A program made the position numbers and the translations under genes. The notes under the pieces were generated by a model that did not search any database, was not told the origin of the DNA, and was given only the letters and a program-made list of their open reading frames with translations. Positions 32,455-41,825 of a DNA stretch of 64,000 bases are shown here, one piece after another; the stretch's first letter is position 1, and the number at the start of each line of letters is the position of its first letter. Origin of the DNA: Alteriqipengyuania abyssalis (lineage in GTDB: Bacteria; Pseudomonadota; Alphaproteobacteria; Sphingomonadales; Sphingomonadaceae); the NCBI RefSeq assembly GCF_019857185.1, contig NZ_JAHWXP010000001.1, forward strand, positions 1 to 64,000, in the 5' to 3' direction.

Positions 32455-32937
32455 CTATTCTGCCGATGTCTTCATTCGAGAGCGCGCCTCGTTGCGCGAT
32501 CCGGTTGCGTCGGTGATCCCTGACACCTTGCCGAGGCCCCAGGCGGGCATGTTGGCGTAGATCGTTTCGTGACGACCGGCGTCGACCGCATAGGTCTCGT
32601 GGAAAATACCCACTGTCCCGTCGCCGCCCACCGCCTTGTTGAACGCGACCCAGGCCGGCCAGTGCTGCCTGTCGCGCGAACGCGCATAGGCTTCGAGACT
32701 GTCGAAATCGCGCCAATATTGCAGGAGGCAGACCTGTCGCGGCCCGGCAAGCATGTTCTGGGAGCCGAGAAATCCACTGTCCGGGTCCTTCGCCAGTTCT
32801 TCCAGCATCGGCGGCATCGCCCTGAGCACAGGCAGCCACTTGCCGACCTTGTGGAAGTGGTTGATGCGCATGCCGATGACGAAAACCACCAGCGGACCAC
32901 TGAATTGGGCAGTCTTGCGCCCTGCGATGATGCTCAT
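32455..32937 (-). CDS. DUF4188 domain-containing protein
   Basis: 160 residues, no signal peptide. DUF4188 pattern: VVFVIGMRINHFHKVGKWLPVL (split here as GMRINHFHKVGKW), MLEELAKDPDSGFLG, LLQYWRDFDSLEAYARS, and HWPAWVAFNKAVGGDGTVGIFHETY. The fold is likely a ferredoxin-like dimeric alpha-beta barrel as in small monooxygenases, but no activity is established. GGGGAG precedes the ATG. Its promoter region carries an AT-rich palindrome (32961-32989). Convergent with the SRP RNA gene. Confidence 0.88.
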   Translation of the reverse strand: MSIIAGRKTAQFSGPLVVFVIGMRINHFHKVGKWLPVLRAMPPMLEELAKDPDSGFLGSQNMLAGPRQVCLLQYWRDFDSLEAYARSRDRQHWPAWVAFNKAVGGDGTVGIFHETYAVDAGRHETIYANMPAWGLGKVSGITDATGSRNEARSRMKTSAE

Positions 32938-32960
32938 GTGCCGTTCTCCCCGATGCGTAC

Positions 32961-32989
32961 TAAGTTGCGTTTTAAAACTTAAAAGTCAA
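32961..32989 (-). promoter_or_regulatory. promoter with palindrome upstream of the DUF4188 gene
   Basis: On the minus strand: TTGACT (32989-32984), 17 bases, AACTTA (32966-32961). The spacer holds the palindrome GTTTTAAAAC (32969-32978), flanked by AAGTT/AACTT arms, a plausible repressor site. Ribosome site and ATG follow about 25 bases later. Confidence 0.45.
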
Positions 32990-33029
32990 GCTTCGACAAA
33001 GCCGCTCGGCGTGCCTAGATTGGGCCCTC

Positions 33030-34847
33030 ATGCCTGATACCGATCTGCCCGATAGCGAAACCGAAGCACCGACCGCCGCCGAACTGGAGGCTGCGGGGCA
33101 AAGTGCGATGTTCGGAGGCGAGCCAGCCAAGCCCGAATCCGGCGCGTCGGAGGCCGCTGAAGCTGCGCCTGCGCCCGCATCGCCTGCCGTCGCCGACCCG
33201 GCGCAGCCTTATCGCGTACTGGCGCGCAAATATCGTCCGCAGACCTTCAGCCAGCTGATCGGGCAGGAGCCGATGGTTCAGACGCTGGCCAACGCCATTC
33301 GGCGCGACCGTCTGGCGCATGCCTTCCTGATGACCGGCGTGCGCGGGGTGGGGAAGACATCGACCGCGCGCCTGATCGCCAAGGCATTGAACTGCATCGG
33401 CCCGGACGGGCAGGGCGGGCCGACCATCGATCCCTGCGGCGTGTGCGAACCCTGCCAGGCGATCGCGGAAGGTCGTCATATCGACGTGATCGAGATGGAC
33501 GCCGCCAGCCATACCGGTGTCGACGACGTGCGCGAAATTATCGAGGCGGTCCGTTATGCGGCCGTCAGCGCGCGCTATAAGATATACATCATCGACGAAG
33601 TCCACATGCTGTCTCGCAATGCTTTCAATGCCTTGCTCAAGACACTTGAGGAACCGCCCGCCCACGTGAAGTTCCTCTTCGCGACAACCGAGGTCGACAA
33701 GCTGCCGGTCACCGTGCTCAGCCGAACACAGCGCTTCGACCTGCGGCGCATCCCGACCGACAGGCTGGGCGAGCATTTCGCGTGGGTTTGCACCGAAGAA
33801 GGCGTCGAGGCCGAACCGGAAGCGCTGCATCTGGTTGCCGCAGCGGCGGAAGGGTCGGTCCGCGATGGTCTCTCGATCCTCGACCAGGCGATCGCCCACG
33901 CCGATCTGGACAGTGACGCGAAGGTCACCGCAGCGCGCGTGCGCGATATGCTCGGCCTTGCCGATGCCGGCGCGCAGCGTCGGCTGCTCGGCGCGATCCT
34001 CGAGGGCGAACCCAGGACCATGCTGGACGCGGTGGCAGACCAGTACGCGCTCGGCGTGGAGCCGCTCGCGCTGATGCGATCGCTGATGGAGATCGTCCAC
34101 CGGATCACCGTGATGCAGATCGGTGGCGCGATGCCCGATCTGGCGGGCGAGGAAGAGCGCGAGCAATTGTCGCAATGGGCCGCGCGGCTCACCCCCGGCC
34201 AGCTTCATCGCCTGTGGCAGATGCTGCTGAAGGGGTACGACGAGGTAAAGACCGCGCCCGACCCGCTGGTTTCGGCGCAGATGGCGCTGTTGCGGCTGAT
34301 CCACGCTGCCAACGCGCCCGACCCGGGCTCGCTGGTCAAGCGGATGGAGGAGCTTGCCAAGGGCATTCCCGCAGCATCCGCCGATTCGGCTCCGTCCGCC
34401 TCCGGCTCCGGCGACAGCCCCGAAGCCCGCACCCGGCCAGCCTCGCTCGCACGCCCCGATTTTGCCAGCCTGGTGGCGAAGGTGGAAGATGCGGGCGAAT
34501 ATATCGCGGCGAGCATCATGCGGCTTCAGCTGCGGGTCGTCTCGCTGGAAGACGGCGCGCTGACTTTCGCGCGCGCGCCGGAGTTCAGGGACAAGATCGA
34601 AACCGAACTGCGCGGCGCTCTCGCCAAGGCAACGGGGCGTTCGTGGGTGCTGACCGAGGTCGAGGACCCTGCTGCCCCGCCGAGCATGGCCGAAGCCGCG
34701 CAGGCAGAGGCCGCCGCGCTGCGCGACGCAATGGAAGCCCACCCCCTTATGCAGGCGGCGCGCGCCGCCTTCCCCCAGGCGGAACTGCTCGACGAGAAAG
34801 AGCAGGCCGCCGCCAACAACGCCCGCCAATGGAGTAAGCAAGCATGA
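33030..34847 (+). CDS. dnaX: DNA polymerase III subunit gamma/tau
   Basis: 605 residues. An acidic Ala/Pro-rich N-terminal extension (about 1-60) precedes the clamp-loader ATPase: YRPQTFSQLIGQEPMVQTL, Walker A GVRGVGKTSTARL (about 105-117), zinc-binding Cys cluster (NCIG...DPCGVCEPCQ), DEVHMLSRNAFNALLKTLEE and SRTQRF. The C-terminal third (about 430-605) is the tau-specific region. It loads the beta clamp at replication forks. No A-rich slippery site was seen, so a programmed gamma product is not indicated. It overlaps ybaB by 4 bp. Confidence 0.96.
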   Translation: MPDTDLPDSETEAPTAAELEAAGQSAMFGGEPAKPESGASEAAEAAPAPASPAVADPAQPYRVLARKYRPQTFSQLIGQEPMVQTLANAIRRDRLAHAFLMTGVRGVGKTSTARLIAKALNCIGPDGQGGPTIDPCGVCEPCQAIAEGRHIDVIEMDAASHTGVDDVREIIEAVRYAAVSARYKIYIIDEVHMLSRNAFNALLKTLEEPPAHVKFLFATTEVDKLPVTVLSRTQRFDLRRIPTDRLGEHFAWVCTEEGVEAEPEALHLVAAAAEGSVRDGLSILDQAIAHADLDSDAKVTAARVRDMLGLADAGAQRRLLGAILEGEPRTMLDAVADQYALGVEPLALMRSLMEIVHRITVMQIGGAMPDLAGEEEREQLSQWAARLTPGQLHRLWQMLLKGYDEVKTAPDPLVSAQMALLRLIHAANAPDPGSLVKRMEELAKGIPAASADSAPSASGSGDSPEARTRPASLARPDFASLVAKVEDAGEYIAASIMRLQLRVVSLEDGALTFARAPEFRDKIETELRGALAKATGRSWVLTEVEDPAAPPSMAEAAQAEAAALRDAMEAHPLMQAARAAFPQAELLDEKEQAAANNARQWSKQA

Positions 34848-35185
34848 AGTCGATGGAAGAAATGATGGCCGCCGCGCAGAAGGCTGCCGAGACGATCCAG
34901 AGCCAGATGGGCGATGCGCAGGCCAAGCTCGATTCGATCGAGGTCGAAGGCACCGCCGGGGGCGGGCTGGTGACTGTGAAGTGCACCGCGCGCGGGCGGA
35001 TCCTGGGTGTGTCGATCGACGAAAGCCTGATGAAGCCGGAAGAAAAGCAGATGGTCGAGGATCTGGTCGCCGCCGCGTTCAACGATGCGCGCGGCAAGGC
35101 CGACCGCGTTTCCTCCGAGGAAATGCAGCGTATCCAGTCGGGCATGGGCCTGCCGCCGGGCTTCAATCTGCCCGGCATGGGATAG
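34844..35185 (+). CDS. ybaB: YbaB/EbfC family nucleoid-associated protein
   Basis: 113 residues. The conserved YbaB body shows EEMMAAAQKAAETIQSQM at the start, GGGLVTVKCTARGRILGVSID in the middle and DLVAAAFNDARGKADRVSSE near the end. It binds DNA as a dimer. The ATG overlaps the dnaX stop codon (ATGA), the standard dnaX-ybaB coupling; recR is not next here. Confidence 0.95.
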   Translation: MKSMEEMMAAAQKAAETIQSQMGDAQAKLDSIEVEGTAGGGLVTVKCTARGRILGVSIDESLMKPEEKQMVEDLVAAAFNDARGKADRVSSEEMQRIQSGMGLPPGFNLPGMG

Positions 35186-35332
35186 GGCTTTTCCGGCGGC
35201 CGTAGGGAGCGCAGCCGCCGATTGCGTCGTATCCATACAGCTCTGACCAGCGGCATTGCAGCCCTGCAGGGTCCGACCCATATTGACTGACAAGGACGGG
35301 TGCGCGCCCAATCCGCGCGCCAAAGAACATCT

Positions 35333-37729
35333 ATGACTCAGCGCTTTCCCCTGCTTCCCCTTCGCGACATCGTCGTCTTCCCCGGCATGGTTGTGCCGAT
35401 CTTCGTGGGCCGCGACCGCTCGGTCGCCGCGCTCGAAGCCGCGATGGAGGGCGACAAGGACATCTTCCTGCTCGCCCAGATCGACCCCTCTTGCGAGGAC
35501 CCCGACGGGTCCGACCTGTACGACATCGGCGTGGTCGCGCAGGTGCTGCAGATGCTCAAGATGCCCGACGGCACGGTCCGCGTGTTGGTCGAAGGGCGCG
35601 AGCGTGCGCATCTGAGCGAGCTGCACGATCAGGGCGAACTGACCGTCGCCGAAGTTCGCCCGATCCAGCCGACGACTGTGTCTGGCAGCGAAGTGACGGC
35701 GCTGATGCGTTCGGTGGTCGAGCAGTTTGCCGAGTACACCAAGCTGTCCAAGAAGAACGAAGGCGCGGCGGACGAGCTGGGCGATGTCGACGATGCCGGC
35801 GCGCTGGCCGATGCGGTCGCGGCGGCGCTGTCGATCAAGGTGGCCGACAAGCAGGCGCTGCTGACCGAGCCCGATCCTCGCAAACGGCTGGAAATGCTGC
35901 TCTCCTTCATGGAAGGCGAACTGTCCGTGCTGCAGGTCGAACGGCGCATCCGGGGCCGCGTGAAGCGGCAGATGGAGAAGACCCAGCGCGAATATTACCT
36001 CAACGAACAGTTGAAGGCGATCCAGAACGAGCTGGGCGGTTCGGGCGAGGGTGGTGAAGGCGACGAGATCGCCGAACTGCAGGAAAAGATCGAAAAGCTC
36101 GACATGTCGGACGAGGCGCGCGCCAAGGCCGAGAGCGAGCTGAAAAAGCTCAAGGCGATGCAGCCAATGAGCGCCGAAGCCACTGTTATCCGCAATTATC
36201 TCGATGTGCTGCTCGACCTGCCGTGGGGCGAGAAGAGCGAGCTCAACCGCGACATCGAGGATGCGGAGAAGGTTCTCGACGATGACCACTACGCGCTTGA
36301 GAAGGTCAAGGAGCGGATCATCGAATATCTCGCCGTTCAGGCGCGGACCAACAAGCTGAAAGGCCCGATCCTGTGCCTCGTCGGCCCTCCCGGCGTCGGC
36401 AAGACGAGTCTCGGCAAATCGATTGCGCGCGCCACGGGCCGCGAGTTCGTCCGCCAGTCGCTGGGCGGGGTGCGTGACGAATCGGAGATTCGCGGCCACC
36501 GGCGGACCTATATCGGCTCGATGCCGGGCAAGATCGTCAAGAACCTGACCAAGGCGGGCAGCAGCAATCCGCTGTTCCTGCTCGACGAGATCGACAAGCT
36601 GGGCCAGGATTTTCGCGGCGATCCGGCCTCGGCGCTGCTCGAAGTGCTCGACCCGGAGCAGAACGCGCGCTTCCAGGATCACTACCTGGAGGTCGACTAC
36701 GACCTGTCCGACGTGATGTTCGTGTGCACGGCCAACACGCTCGACCTGCCGCAGCCGCTGCTCGACCGGATGGAGATCATCCGGCTGGAGGGCTACACCG
36801 AGGACGAGAAGGTCGAGATCGCGCAGCGCCATCTGCTACCCAAGCAGATCGCCGACCACGGGCTGGAGGAGGGCGAATTCTCGCTCACCGAAGACGCCCT
36901 GCGCGACCTGATCCGCTATTACACCCGCGAAGCTGGCGTGCGGACGCTGGAGCGCGAGATTGCGCGGCTGGCGCGCAAGTCCTTGCGCAAGATCCTCGAA
37001 AAGAAGGCCGAGACGGTCGCGATCACGCCTGATAACCTCGGCGAGTTCGCGGGCGTGCGCAAATACAAGCACGGCCTTGGCGAGGAAGAGGCGCAGATCG
37101 GCGCGGTCACCGGCCTCGCATGGACCGAGGTGGGCGGCGAACTGCTGACCATCGAAAGCGTGACTACGCCGGGCAAGGGCGAGATCAAGACGACCGGCAA
37201 GCTGGGCGAGGTGATGAATGAAAGCGTCGCCGCAGCATTCAGCTTCGTGAAGGCGCGCTCGCCCGCCTATGGCATCAAGCCGTCGATCTTCCGCCGCAAG
37301 AACATCCACATCCACCTGCCCGAAGGCGCGGTGCCCAAGGACGGGCCGAGCGCGGGCGTGGGCATGGTCACCTCGATCGTTTCGACGCTTGCCGGGATTC
37401 CGGTGCGCCCGGATATCGCGATGACCGGCGAGGTCACTTTGCGCGGGCGCGTGCTGGCGATCGGTGGGCTGAAGGAAAAGCTGCTCGCCGCAAGGCGTGG
37501 CGGTATTCCCAAGGTGCTCATCCCCCAGGAGAACGTGAAGGACCTTGCGGAAATTCCCGACCGCATCACCGACGGCGTCGAGATCATCCCGGTGGCCCAT
37601 GTCGATGAGGTTCTGGCCCATGCGCTGGTGCGCAAGCCGGAACCGATCGAGTGGACCGAGGCCGACGACCTTGCGAGCCAGCCGGTCAGCGAGCCGCCGT
37701 TCGCGGAAAGCGGGCAGACTACGCACTAA
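35333..37729 (+). CDS. lon: ATP-dependent protease Lon
   Basis: 798 residues from ATG 35333. Substrate-binding N domain (about 1-200, [20 protein letters not shown]), coiled linker with [15 protein letters not shown]+ domain with Walker [16 protein letters not shown] (about 350-364) and Walker [12 protein letters not shown], and a proteolytic domain with the Ser-Lys dyad: Ser in [11 protein letters not shown] (about 673) and Lys in [10 protein letters not shown] (about 716). It degrades misfolded and regulatory proteins. The 147 bp upstream hold an unassigned hairpin CGGCGGC/GCCGCCG (35195-35221). Confidence 0.97.
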   Translation: MTQRFPLLPLRDIVVFPGMVVPIFVGRDRSVAALEAAMEGDKDIFLLAQIDPSCEDPDGSDLYDIGVVAQVLQMLKMPDGTVRVLVEGRERAHLSELHDQGELTVAEVRPIQPTTVSGSEVTALMRSVVEQFAEYTKLSKKNEGAADELGDVDDAGALADAVAAALSIKVADKQALLTEPDPRKRLEMLLSFMEGELSVLQVERRIRGRVKRQMEKTQREYYLNEQLKAIQNELGGSGEGGEGDEIAELQEKIEKLDMSDEARAKAESELKKLKAMQPMSAEATVIRNYLDVLLDLPWGEKSELNRDIEDAEKVLDDDHYALEKVKERIIEYLAVQARTNKLKGPILCLVGPPGVGKTSLGKSIARATGREFVRQSLGGVRDESEIRGHRRTYIGSMPGKIVKNLTKAGSSNPLFLLDEIDKLGQDFRGDPASALLEVLDPEQNARFQDHYLEVDYDLSDVMFVCTANTLDLPQPLLDRMEIIRLEGYTEDEKVEIAQRHLLPKQIADHGLEEGEFSLTEDALRDLIRYYTREAGVRTLEREIARLARKSLRKILEKKAETVAITPDNLGEFAGVRKYKHGLGEEEAQIGAVTGLAWTEVGGELLTIESVTTPGKGEIKTTGKLGEVMNESVAAAFSFVKARSPAYGIKPSIFRRKNIHIHLPEGAVPKDGPSAGVGMVTSIVSTLAGIPVRPDIAMTGEVTLRGRVLAIGGLKEKLLAARRGGIPKVLIPQENVKDLAEIPDRITDGVEIIPVAHVDEVLAHALVRKPEPIEWTEADDLASQPVSEPPFAESGQTTH

Positions 37730-37745
37730 TCCGAGGGGGAGAACG

Positions 37746-37775
37746 CCGTCTGTGCCTCGCCGGGACGGAGTTTTT
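37746..37775 (+). terminator. weak terminator after lon
   Basis: Short stem CCGTC/GACGG with a 13-base loop followed by AG and TTTTT, 17 bp after the lon stop codon. Confidence 0.4.
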
Positions 37776-37930
37776 CCCCAAGGTTAACGTATGTGAACCA
37801 AGAAATCGCACGAAACGGCGCTTTTTGGGCAATTTGCCTTTGACAGACTCGTGACGAAGGTATCAGGTGGGCGCATTCGCACTATCGCGGATCACCACTT
37901 TGAATGTCTGGGACTGAGGGGTTTTTCCGA

Positions 37931-38203
37931 ATGAACAAGAATGAACTGATCGGCACCGTTGCCGAATCCTGCGGCCTTTCCAAGAGCGATGCCTCGAACG
38001 CTGTCGAAGGCGTTTTCGACGCAATCCAGAAGGCCCTCGCCAATGGCGATGAGGTTCGGCTTGTTGGGTTTGGCACGTTTTCGGTCGCCAAGCGGAAGGC
38101 CTCGACCGGCCGCAACCCGCGCACCGGCGAACCGATGGAAATCAAGGCGTCCAACCAGCCGAAGTTCAAGGCCGGCAAGGGCCTCAAGGACGCGGTGAAC
38201 TAA
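37931..38203 (+). CDS. hup: HU family DNA-binding protein
   Basis: 90 residues from ATG 37931. The full HU fold is present: MNKNELIGTVAESCGLSK, then VEGVFDAIQKALANGDEVRL, the FGTFSVAKRKAST segment, the DNA-inserting arm GRNPRTGEPM with its Pro, and IKASNQPKFKAGKGLKDAVN. It compacts and bends DNA. A possible promoter is TTGACA at 37840-37845 with a poor -10. lon-hup is a common bacterial order. Confidence 0.97.
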   Translation: MNKNELIGTVAESCGLSKSDASNAVEGVFDAIQKALANGDEVRLVGFGTFSVAKRKASTGRNPRTGEPMEIKASNQPKFKAGKGLKDAVN

Positions 38204-38220
38204 GCCTCTTACGGCTTGGC

Positions 38221-38285
38221 GTGCCGACCGATCGGCACACGACATAAGAAAAACCCCGCCGGGTGGTGGACCGGCGGGGTTTTTT
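38221..38285 (+). terminator. tandem hairpins and terminator after hup
   Basis: A first palindrome GTGCCGA-CCGA-TCGGCAC (38221-38238) is followed by a strong terminator: AACCCCGCCGG/CCGGCGGGGTT (38252-38281) and TTTTT. It lies between convergent hup and rlmB. Confidence 0.92.
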
Positions 38286-38306
38286 GTTATCTTTTTTCGG
38301 GAGAAG

Positions 38307-39104
38307 TCAGTCGCCGCTCGTGGCCAGCGCGTAGAGCGCGATCGCCGCTGCGTTCGACACGTTCAGGCTCTCGATCGCGTCCGAGATGGGCAGCTTTGCC
38401 AATGCATCGCAGTGGCCCGCGATATTGTGGCGCAGCCCTGCGCCTTCGGCACCCAGCACCAATGCAACCGGCCCGGTCGGAATCGCCTCTGCCAGCGTCA
38501 TCTCCGCCTCGCCCGCCAGGCCGATGCGCCAGAAGCCGCGTTCGGCCAGATCGTCGAGCGCGCGCGCCAGATTGACCACACGCACCCACGGCACGGTTTC
38601 CAGCGCGCCTGATGCAGACTTGGCGACCACGCCGCTTTCCGGCGGAGCGTGCCGGTCCTGCGTCACGATCGCCGCGGCATTGAAAGCAGCGGCAGAGCGC
38701 AGGATTGCGCCGACATTATGTGGATCGGTGACCTGGTCCAGCAGCACGATTGGGCGGCCCGGCTCGCCGCTCTGAATGACTTCGGCCAGATCGCGCTCTT
38801 CCAGCGGTGCGCATTCGAGCACCAGCCCCTGGTGCGGCGCATCGCGCGCAACCAGCCGGTCGAGATCGGGAGTATCGGCATACTCGACCGGGAAATCGGG
38901 GGGCAACTCGCCGTCGAGCGATTCGATTCCCTCGCGGGTCGCCCACAGCTTGCGGTGTTTGCGTTCGGGGTTGAGCAGCGCCGCCTCGACCGCATGGCGG
39001 CCCCACAGGCGTACCTGCCCCGTGCTCGCGCGCCCGCTTCCGCGGCCACCCTTCATTCGTCCTGCGCGTCCGCGCAGCGCTCTTTTGCGTTCCGGTTTTG
39101 CCAT
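38307..39104 (-). CDS. rlmB: 23S rRNA (guanosine-2'-O-)-methyltransferase RlmB / TrmH family
   Basis: 265 residues from ATG 39104; a very basic N-terminus (MAKPERKRALRGRAGR) precedes the substrate-binding domain (LWGRHAVEAALLNPERK). The SPOUT catalytic domain shows NVGAILRSAAAFNAAAIV (motif 1), LVLGAEGAGLRHNI (motif 2) and ISDAIESLNVSNAAAIALY (motif 3), the knotted AdoMet site. It should methylate G2251 of 23S rRNA. Start choice is uncertain, with ATGs at 39131 and 39062 in the same frame. Confidence 0.92.
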   Translation of the reverse strand: MAKPERKRALRGRAGRMKGGRGSGRASTGQVRLWGRHAVEAALLNPERKHRKLWATREGIESLDGELPPDFPVEYADTPDLDRLVARDAPHQGLVLECAPLEERDLAEVIQSGEPGRPIVLLDQVTDPHNVGAILRSAAAFNAAAIVTQDRHAPPESGVVAKSASGALETVPWVRVVNLARALDDLAERGFWRIGLAGEAEMTLAEAIPTGPVALVLGAEGAGLRHNIAGHCDALAKLPISDAIESLNVSNAAAIALYALATSGD

Positions 39105-39231
39105 TGCCGCACGCCCTGCCACCGCGACCATTGACAGGCAAGCGCGGCTTCTCCAAAGGGGCGCTCCTCGGCAGACGATGGCCGCTTCCGGTACATCGTT
39201 TCTTGCATTGCCTCACGCATACCAGCCCTGT

Positions 39232-39317
39232 GGACAGGTGGCCGAGTGGTTAAAGGCAGCAGACTGTAAATCTGCCCGCGCAAGCGTACGCTGGTTCGAA
39301 TCCAGCCCTGTCCACCA
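39232..39317 (+). tRNA. tRNA-Tyr (anticodon GTA)
   Basis: 86 bases including the encoded CCA. Acceptor GGACAGG/CCTGTCC, D arm with GCCGAGTGGTTAAAGGC, anticodon arm CAGACTGTAAATCTG (GTA), a long class II variable arm (CCGCGCAAGCGTACG) and T arm CTGGTTCGAATCCAG. Class II form with GTA identifies tyrosine. Confidence 0.97.
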
Positions 39318-39366
39318 TTTCCTCCCAACTTTCCGGGGCGAGCGTCGAAACGGCTCGCCCGGGCGG

Positions 39367-40515
39367 TCAGCCCGCTCCGGACGCGCCCCACCGTGTGAGC
39401 GCGTCGTGCAGGCTTTCCTGCCCGACCCTGTCGGCAGGCTGGCGCGTGTGCGACCGGCCGAATCGCGGGGCGGGGAGGGGCTGGAAGGATGTTTCGGTCG
39501 AATGGAAAGAGGTGCGGCCACCCGTGGCCTTCGCCGCGGCGGCCTCTTCGAGCGAGAGGACCGGCGTCACGCAGGCATCCCTTTGCGAGAACTCGGCATC
39601 CCATTCCTGCAGGCTGCGCGTCGCCACGATGGGCGCGATCGCCTCTGCGCGGGCGTCCCAGTGGCGCGGATTGAGGTGATCGGCGTAATCCTGCGGCTCA
39701 AGGCCCAGGCCGGCGATAAAGGCATCGTGAAACGGCTTTTCCAGCGCGCCGACCGCGATATGGCGGCGGTCTGCGGTTTCGTAGCAGCGGTAGAAATAGG
39801 CACTCCCGTCGAGCAGGTTGCCACCGCGGCCCCGGTTCCAGCGATCCATCTGCATCCAGCCCGCCAGCTGCGTCATCAGCACGCTGATCCCGTCGACCAT
39901 CGCGACATCGATCACCTGGCCCTTGCCCGATCGATTGCGCTCCTGCAGCGCGGCGAGCACGCCCATCGCCAGGAACGTGCCGCCCCCGCCGAAATTGCCG
40001 ACGAAGTTCAGCGGCGGCACAGGCGGCCCGTCGAAGGGCCCGATCGGGTAGAGCCCGCCGCTCATCGCGAGATAGTTGATGTCGTGTCCGGCCCGGTTGG
40101 CGAGGGGGCCTTCCTGGCCCCAGCCGCTCATCCGGGCGTAGATCAGCCGCTCGTTGTGGGGGCAGACATCATCAGGGCCAATGCCCAGCCGTTCCATCGT
40201 TCCGGGGCGAAAGCCCTCGATCAGCACGTCGGCCTTGTCCGCCAGTTCGATGATGCGCCGCTTCCCGTCGGGCGATTTCAGATCGATCGGAAGGACAGGA
40301 CGCCCGCGATAGATGAAGTCGAACTCCGGCGATCCGCCCAGCGGGCTGGCTGCATCCTTCCGATCGATCCGAATCAGGTCCGCGCCCAGGTCGGCGAGCA
40401 GCATCGCACCGAACGGGGTCGGGCCCAGGCCGGAGATTTCGAGTATCCTGATTCCGGCCAGCGGCATGTCCCGCGCCTGCCCGGTCGCCTCGGTATTCCC
40501 CTGATCGTCTCCCAT
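39367..40515 (-). CDS. alpha-methylacyl-CoA racemase / CaiB-BaiF family
   Basis: 382 residues. Family III CoA-transferase fold with the racemase signature RAGHDINYLAMSG (about 149-161), whose Asp matches the catalytic Asp156 of mycobacterial MCR, preceded by MSGWGQEGPLANRAG. The segment GALEKPFHDAF supplies the conserved Glu. It should epimerise 2-methylacyl-CoA esters, a step needed for degrading branched or isoprenoid chains; CoA transfer is the alternative. AAGGAGAGG precedes the ATG. It is divergent from the Fe-ADH operon and shares a TetR-type palindrome (40553-40564). Confidence 0.9.
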   Translation of the reverse strand: MGDDQGNTEATGQARDMPLAGIRILEISGLGPTPFGAMLLADLGADLIRIDRKDAASPLGGSPEFDFIYRGRPVLPIDLKSPDGKRRIIELADKADVLIEGFRPGTMERLGIGPDDVCPHNERLIYARMSGWGQEGPLANRAGHDINYLAMSGGLYPIGPFDGPPVPPLNFVGNFGGGGTFLAMGVLAALQERNRSGKGQVIDVAMVDGISVLMTQLAGWMQMDRWNRGRGGNLLDGSAYFYRCYETADRRHIAVGALEKPFHDAFIAGLGLEPQDYADHLNPRHWDARAEAIAPIVATRSLQEWDAEFSQRDACVTPVLSLEEAAAAKATGGRTSFHSTETSFQPLPAPRFGRSHTRQPADRVGQESLHDALTRWGASGAG

Positions 40516-40552
40516 GGCGCCTCTCCTTGATATTCCCGTGAGTTGAAAAATC

Positions 40553-40564
40553 TACTAGCCAGTA
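40553..40564. promoter_or_regulatory. TetR-type operator candidate, site 1
   Basis: TACTAGCCAGTA, one mismatch from the perfect palindrome TACTGGCCAGTA at 49663. It lies 38 bp before the racemase start and 73 bp before the Fe-ADH start, so it can control both directions. Confidence 0.7.
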
Positions 40565-40636
40565 AGGCGATTGCCTGTCACTATCCAACAGCACGATCCG
40601 CAAGAAATGCGGACGCCATGGGAAAGAGGAACTGAG

Positions 40637-41815
40637 ATGGCACACGTAACCCCGAGCGAGCTGCGCTTTACCCGGACCGAAAGGGTCACGATGGGCATGC
40701 CAGCGGCCGATGCGCTGGTCGATCAGGCGCAGGCGATGGACTGCAAGAAGGTCTTCCTCATCGCGTCGACCACCTTGCGCGAGGATACGGACGAGATTGC
40801 GAAGATCGAGCGGGCGCTGGGTTCGCGCCACGGCGGTACTTTCAGCGGCATCGCGCCTCACGCGCCCCGCGCCGACGTGCTTGCGGCGACCAATGCGGCG
40901 CGCGATGCTGGTGCCGATCTGATCGTCTCGATCGGCGGCGGCTCTGCGACCGATGCCGCGAAGATCGTCAGCCTGATGATCAAGCACGACGTGCGGACCG
41001 TCGAGGATTTCGAGCCGCTGCGCACCTATGTCACCGATGACGGGCAGGTCATCAATCCGATCACAGCCGGACCCGACATTCCGGTCATCTGCGTGCCGAC
41101 CACGCTTTCAGGTGGCGAGTTCAACGCGCTGTCCGGATCGACCGACGAGGTGACCCAGCACAAGCAGGGTTACGAGCATCGCAACATGGCGCCCGTGATG
41201 GTCGTGCTCGATCCCGCGATCACCGTCCACACGCCCGAATGGCTGTGGCTGTCCACTGGCGTGCGCTCGGTCGATCATGCGATCGAGACGCTCTCTTCCG
41301 ACAAGTCGAACGATTTTGCAGACGGGCTTGCCGAAAGCGCGCTCAAGCTGCTGGTCGAGGGGCTGCCGCGCGTGAAGGCGGACCCGACCGATCTCGAAGG
41401 TCGGCTCAAGTGCCAGATCGGCGCTTGGCAATCGATGATCAGCATCATCGGCGGCGTGCCGATGGGGGCGAGCCATGCGATCGGCCATATCCTGGGCGGC
41501 ACCTGCGACGTACCCCATGGGCACTGTTCGTGCGTCATGGCGCCCTACGTGCTCCAGTGGAACGCCGAGTACGACGACAGCCGGCAGCAGCGCACCCTCG
41601 CGGTGCTCGGCAACACGCACCCTACTGCGGCGGAGGCGCTCGACGCGTTCATCCGCAACCTCGGCATGCCGCGCACGCTGAGCGAGGTCGGCGTGGACGA
41701 ATCGCGTTTCCAGCAGGTCGCCGAATACACGCTGCTCGATATCTGGGGGCGGACCAACCCGCGTCCGGTGAAGAGCGCCGACGACATCATGCAGATTCTC
41801 CGTCTGGCAGCCTGA
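40637..41815 (+). CDS. iron-containing alcohol dehydrogenase (maleylacetate-reductase-like)
   Basis: 392 residues from ATG 40637, preceded by AAGAGGAA. NAD-binding GGGSATDAAKIVSLM (about 101-115), VPTTLSGGEFNALSG, and the metal-binding region: VDHAIETL, ASHAIGHILGG and DVPHGHCSCVMAP with Asp and His ligands. The family oxidises alcohols or reduces maleylacetate; the PTTLSGGE form does not settle which. First gene of a plus-strand operon with the acyl-CoA ligase 10 bp downstream. Confidence 0.9.
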   Translation: MAHVTPSELRFTRTERVTMGMPAADALVDQAQAMDCKKVFLIASTTLREDTDEIAKIERALGSRHGGTFSGIAPHAPRADVLAATNAARDAGADLIVSIGGGSATDAAKIVSLMIKHDVRTVEDFEPLRTYVTDDGQVINPITAGPDIPVICVPTTLSGGEFNALSGSTDEVTQHKQGYEHRNMAPVMVVLDPAITVHTPEWLWLSTGVRSVDHAIETLSSDKSNDFADGLAESALKLLVEGLPRVKADPTDLEGRLKCQIGAWQSMISIIGGVPMGASHAIGHILGGTCDVPHGHCSCVMAPYVLQWNAEYDDSRQQRTLAVLGNTHPTAAEALDAFIRNLGMPRTLSEVGVDESRFQQVAEYTLLDIWGRTNPRPVKSADDIMQILRLAA

Positions 41816-41825
41816 GGGGCGAGCA

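Noticed and set aside
32354-32560. 68-codon frame on the plus strand
   Set aside because: It overlaps the SRP RNA, whose sequence and pairing are explicit, and runs antisense into DUF4188.
33030-34847. Programmed frameshift in dnaX to make gamma
   Set aside because: No A-rich slippery heptamer with downstream stem was seen in the region after the ATPase domains.
34526-36832. Open frame of 768 codons antisense to dnaX/ybaB/lon
   Set aside because: It lies wholly opposite three well-recognised genes, lacks any domain pattern, and is Arg/Gly/Ala/His-rich as expected for an antisense frame in high-GC DNA. Similar frames at 2005-3639, 7064-9175, 33015-34841 and 43441-45312 were dropped for the same reason.
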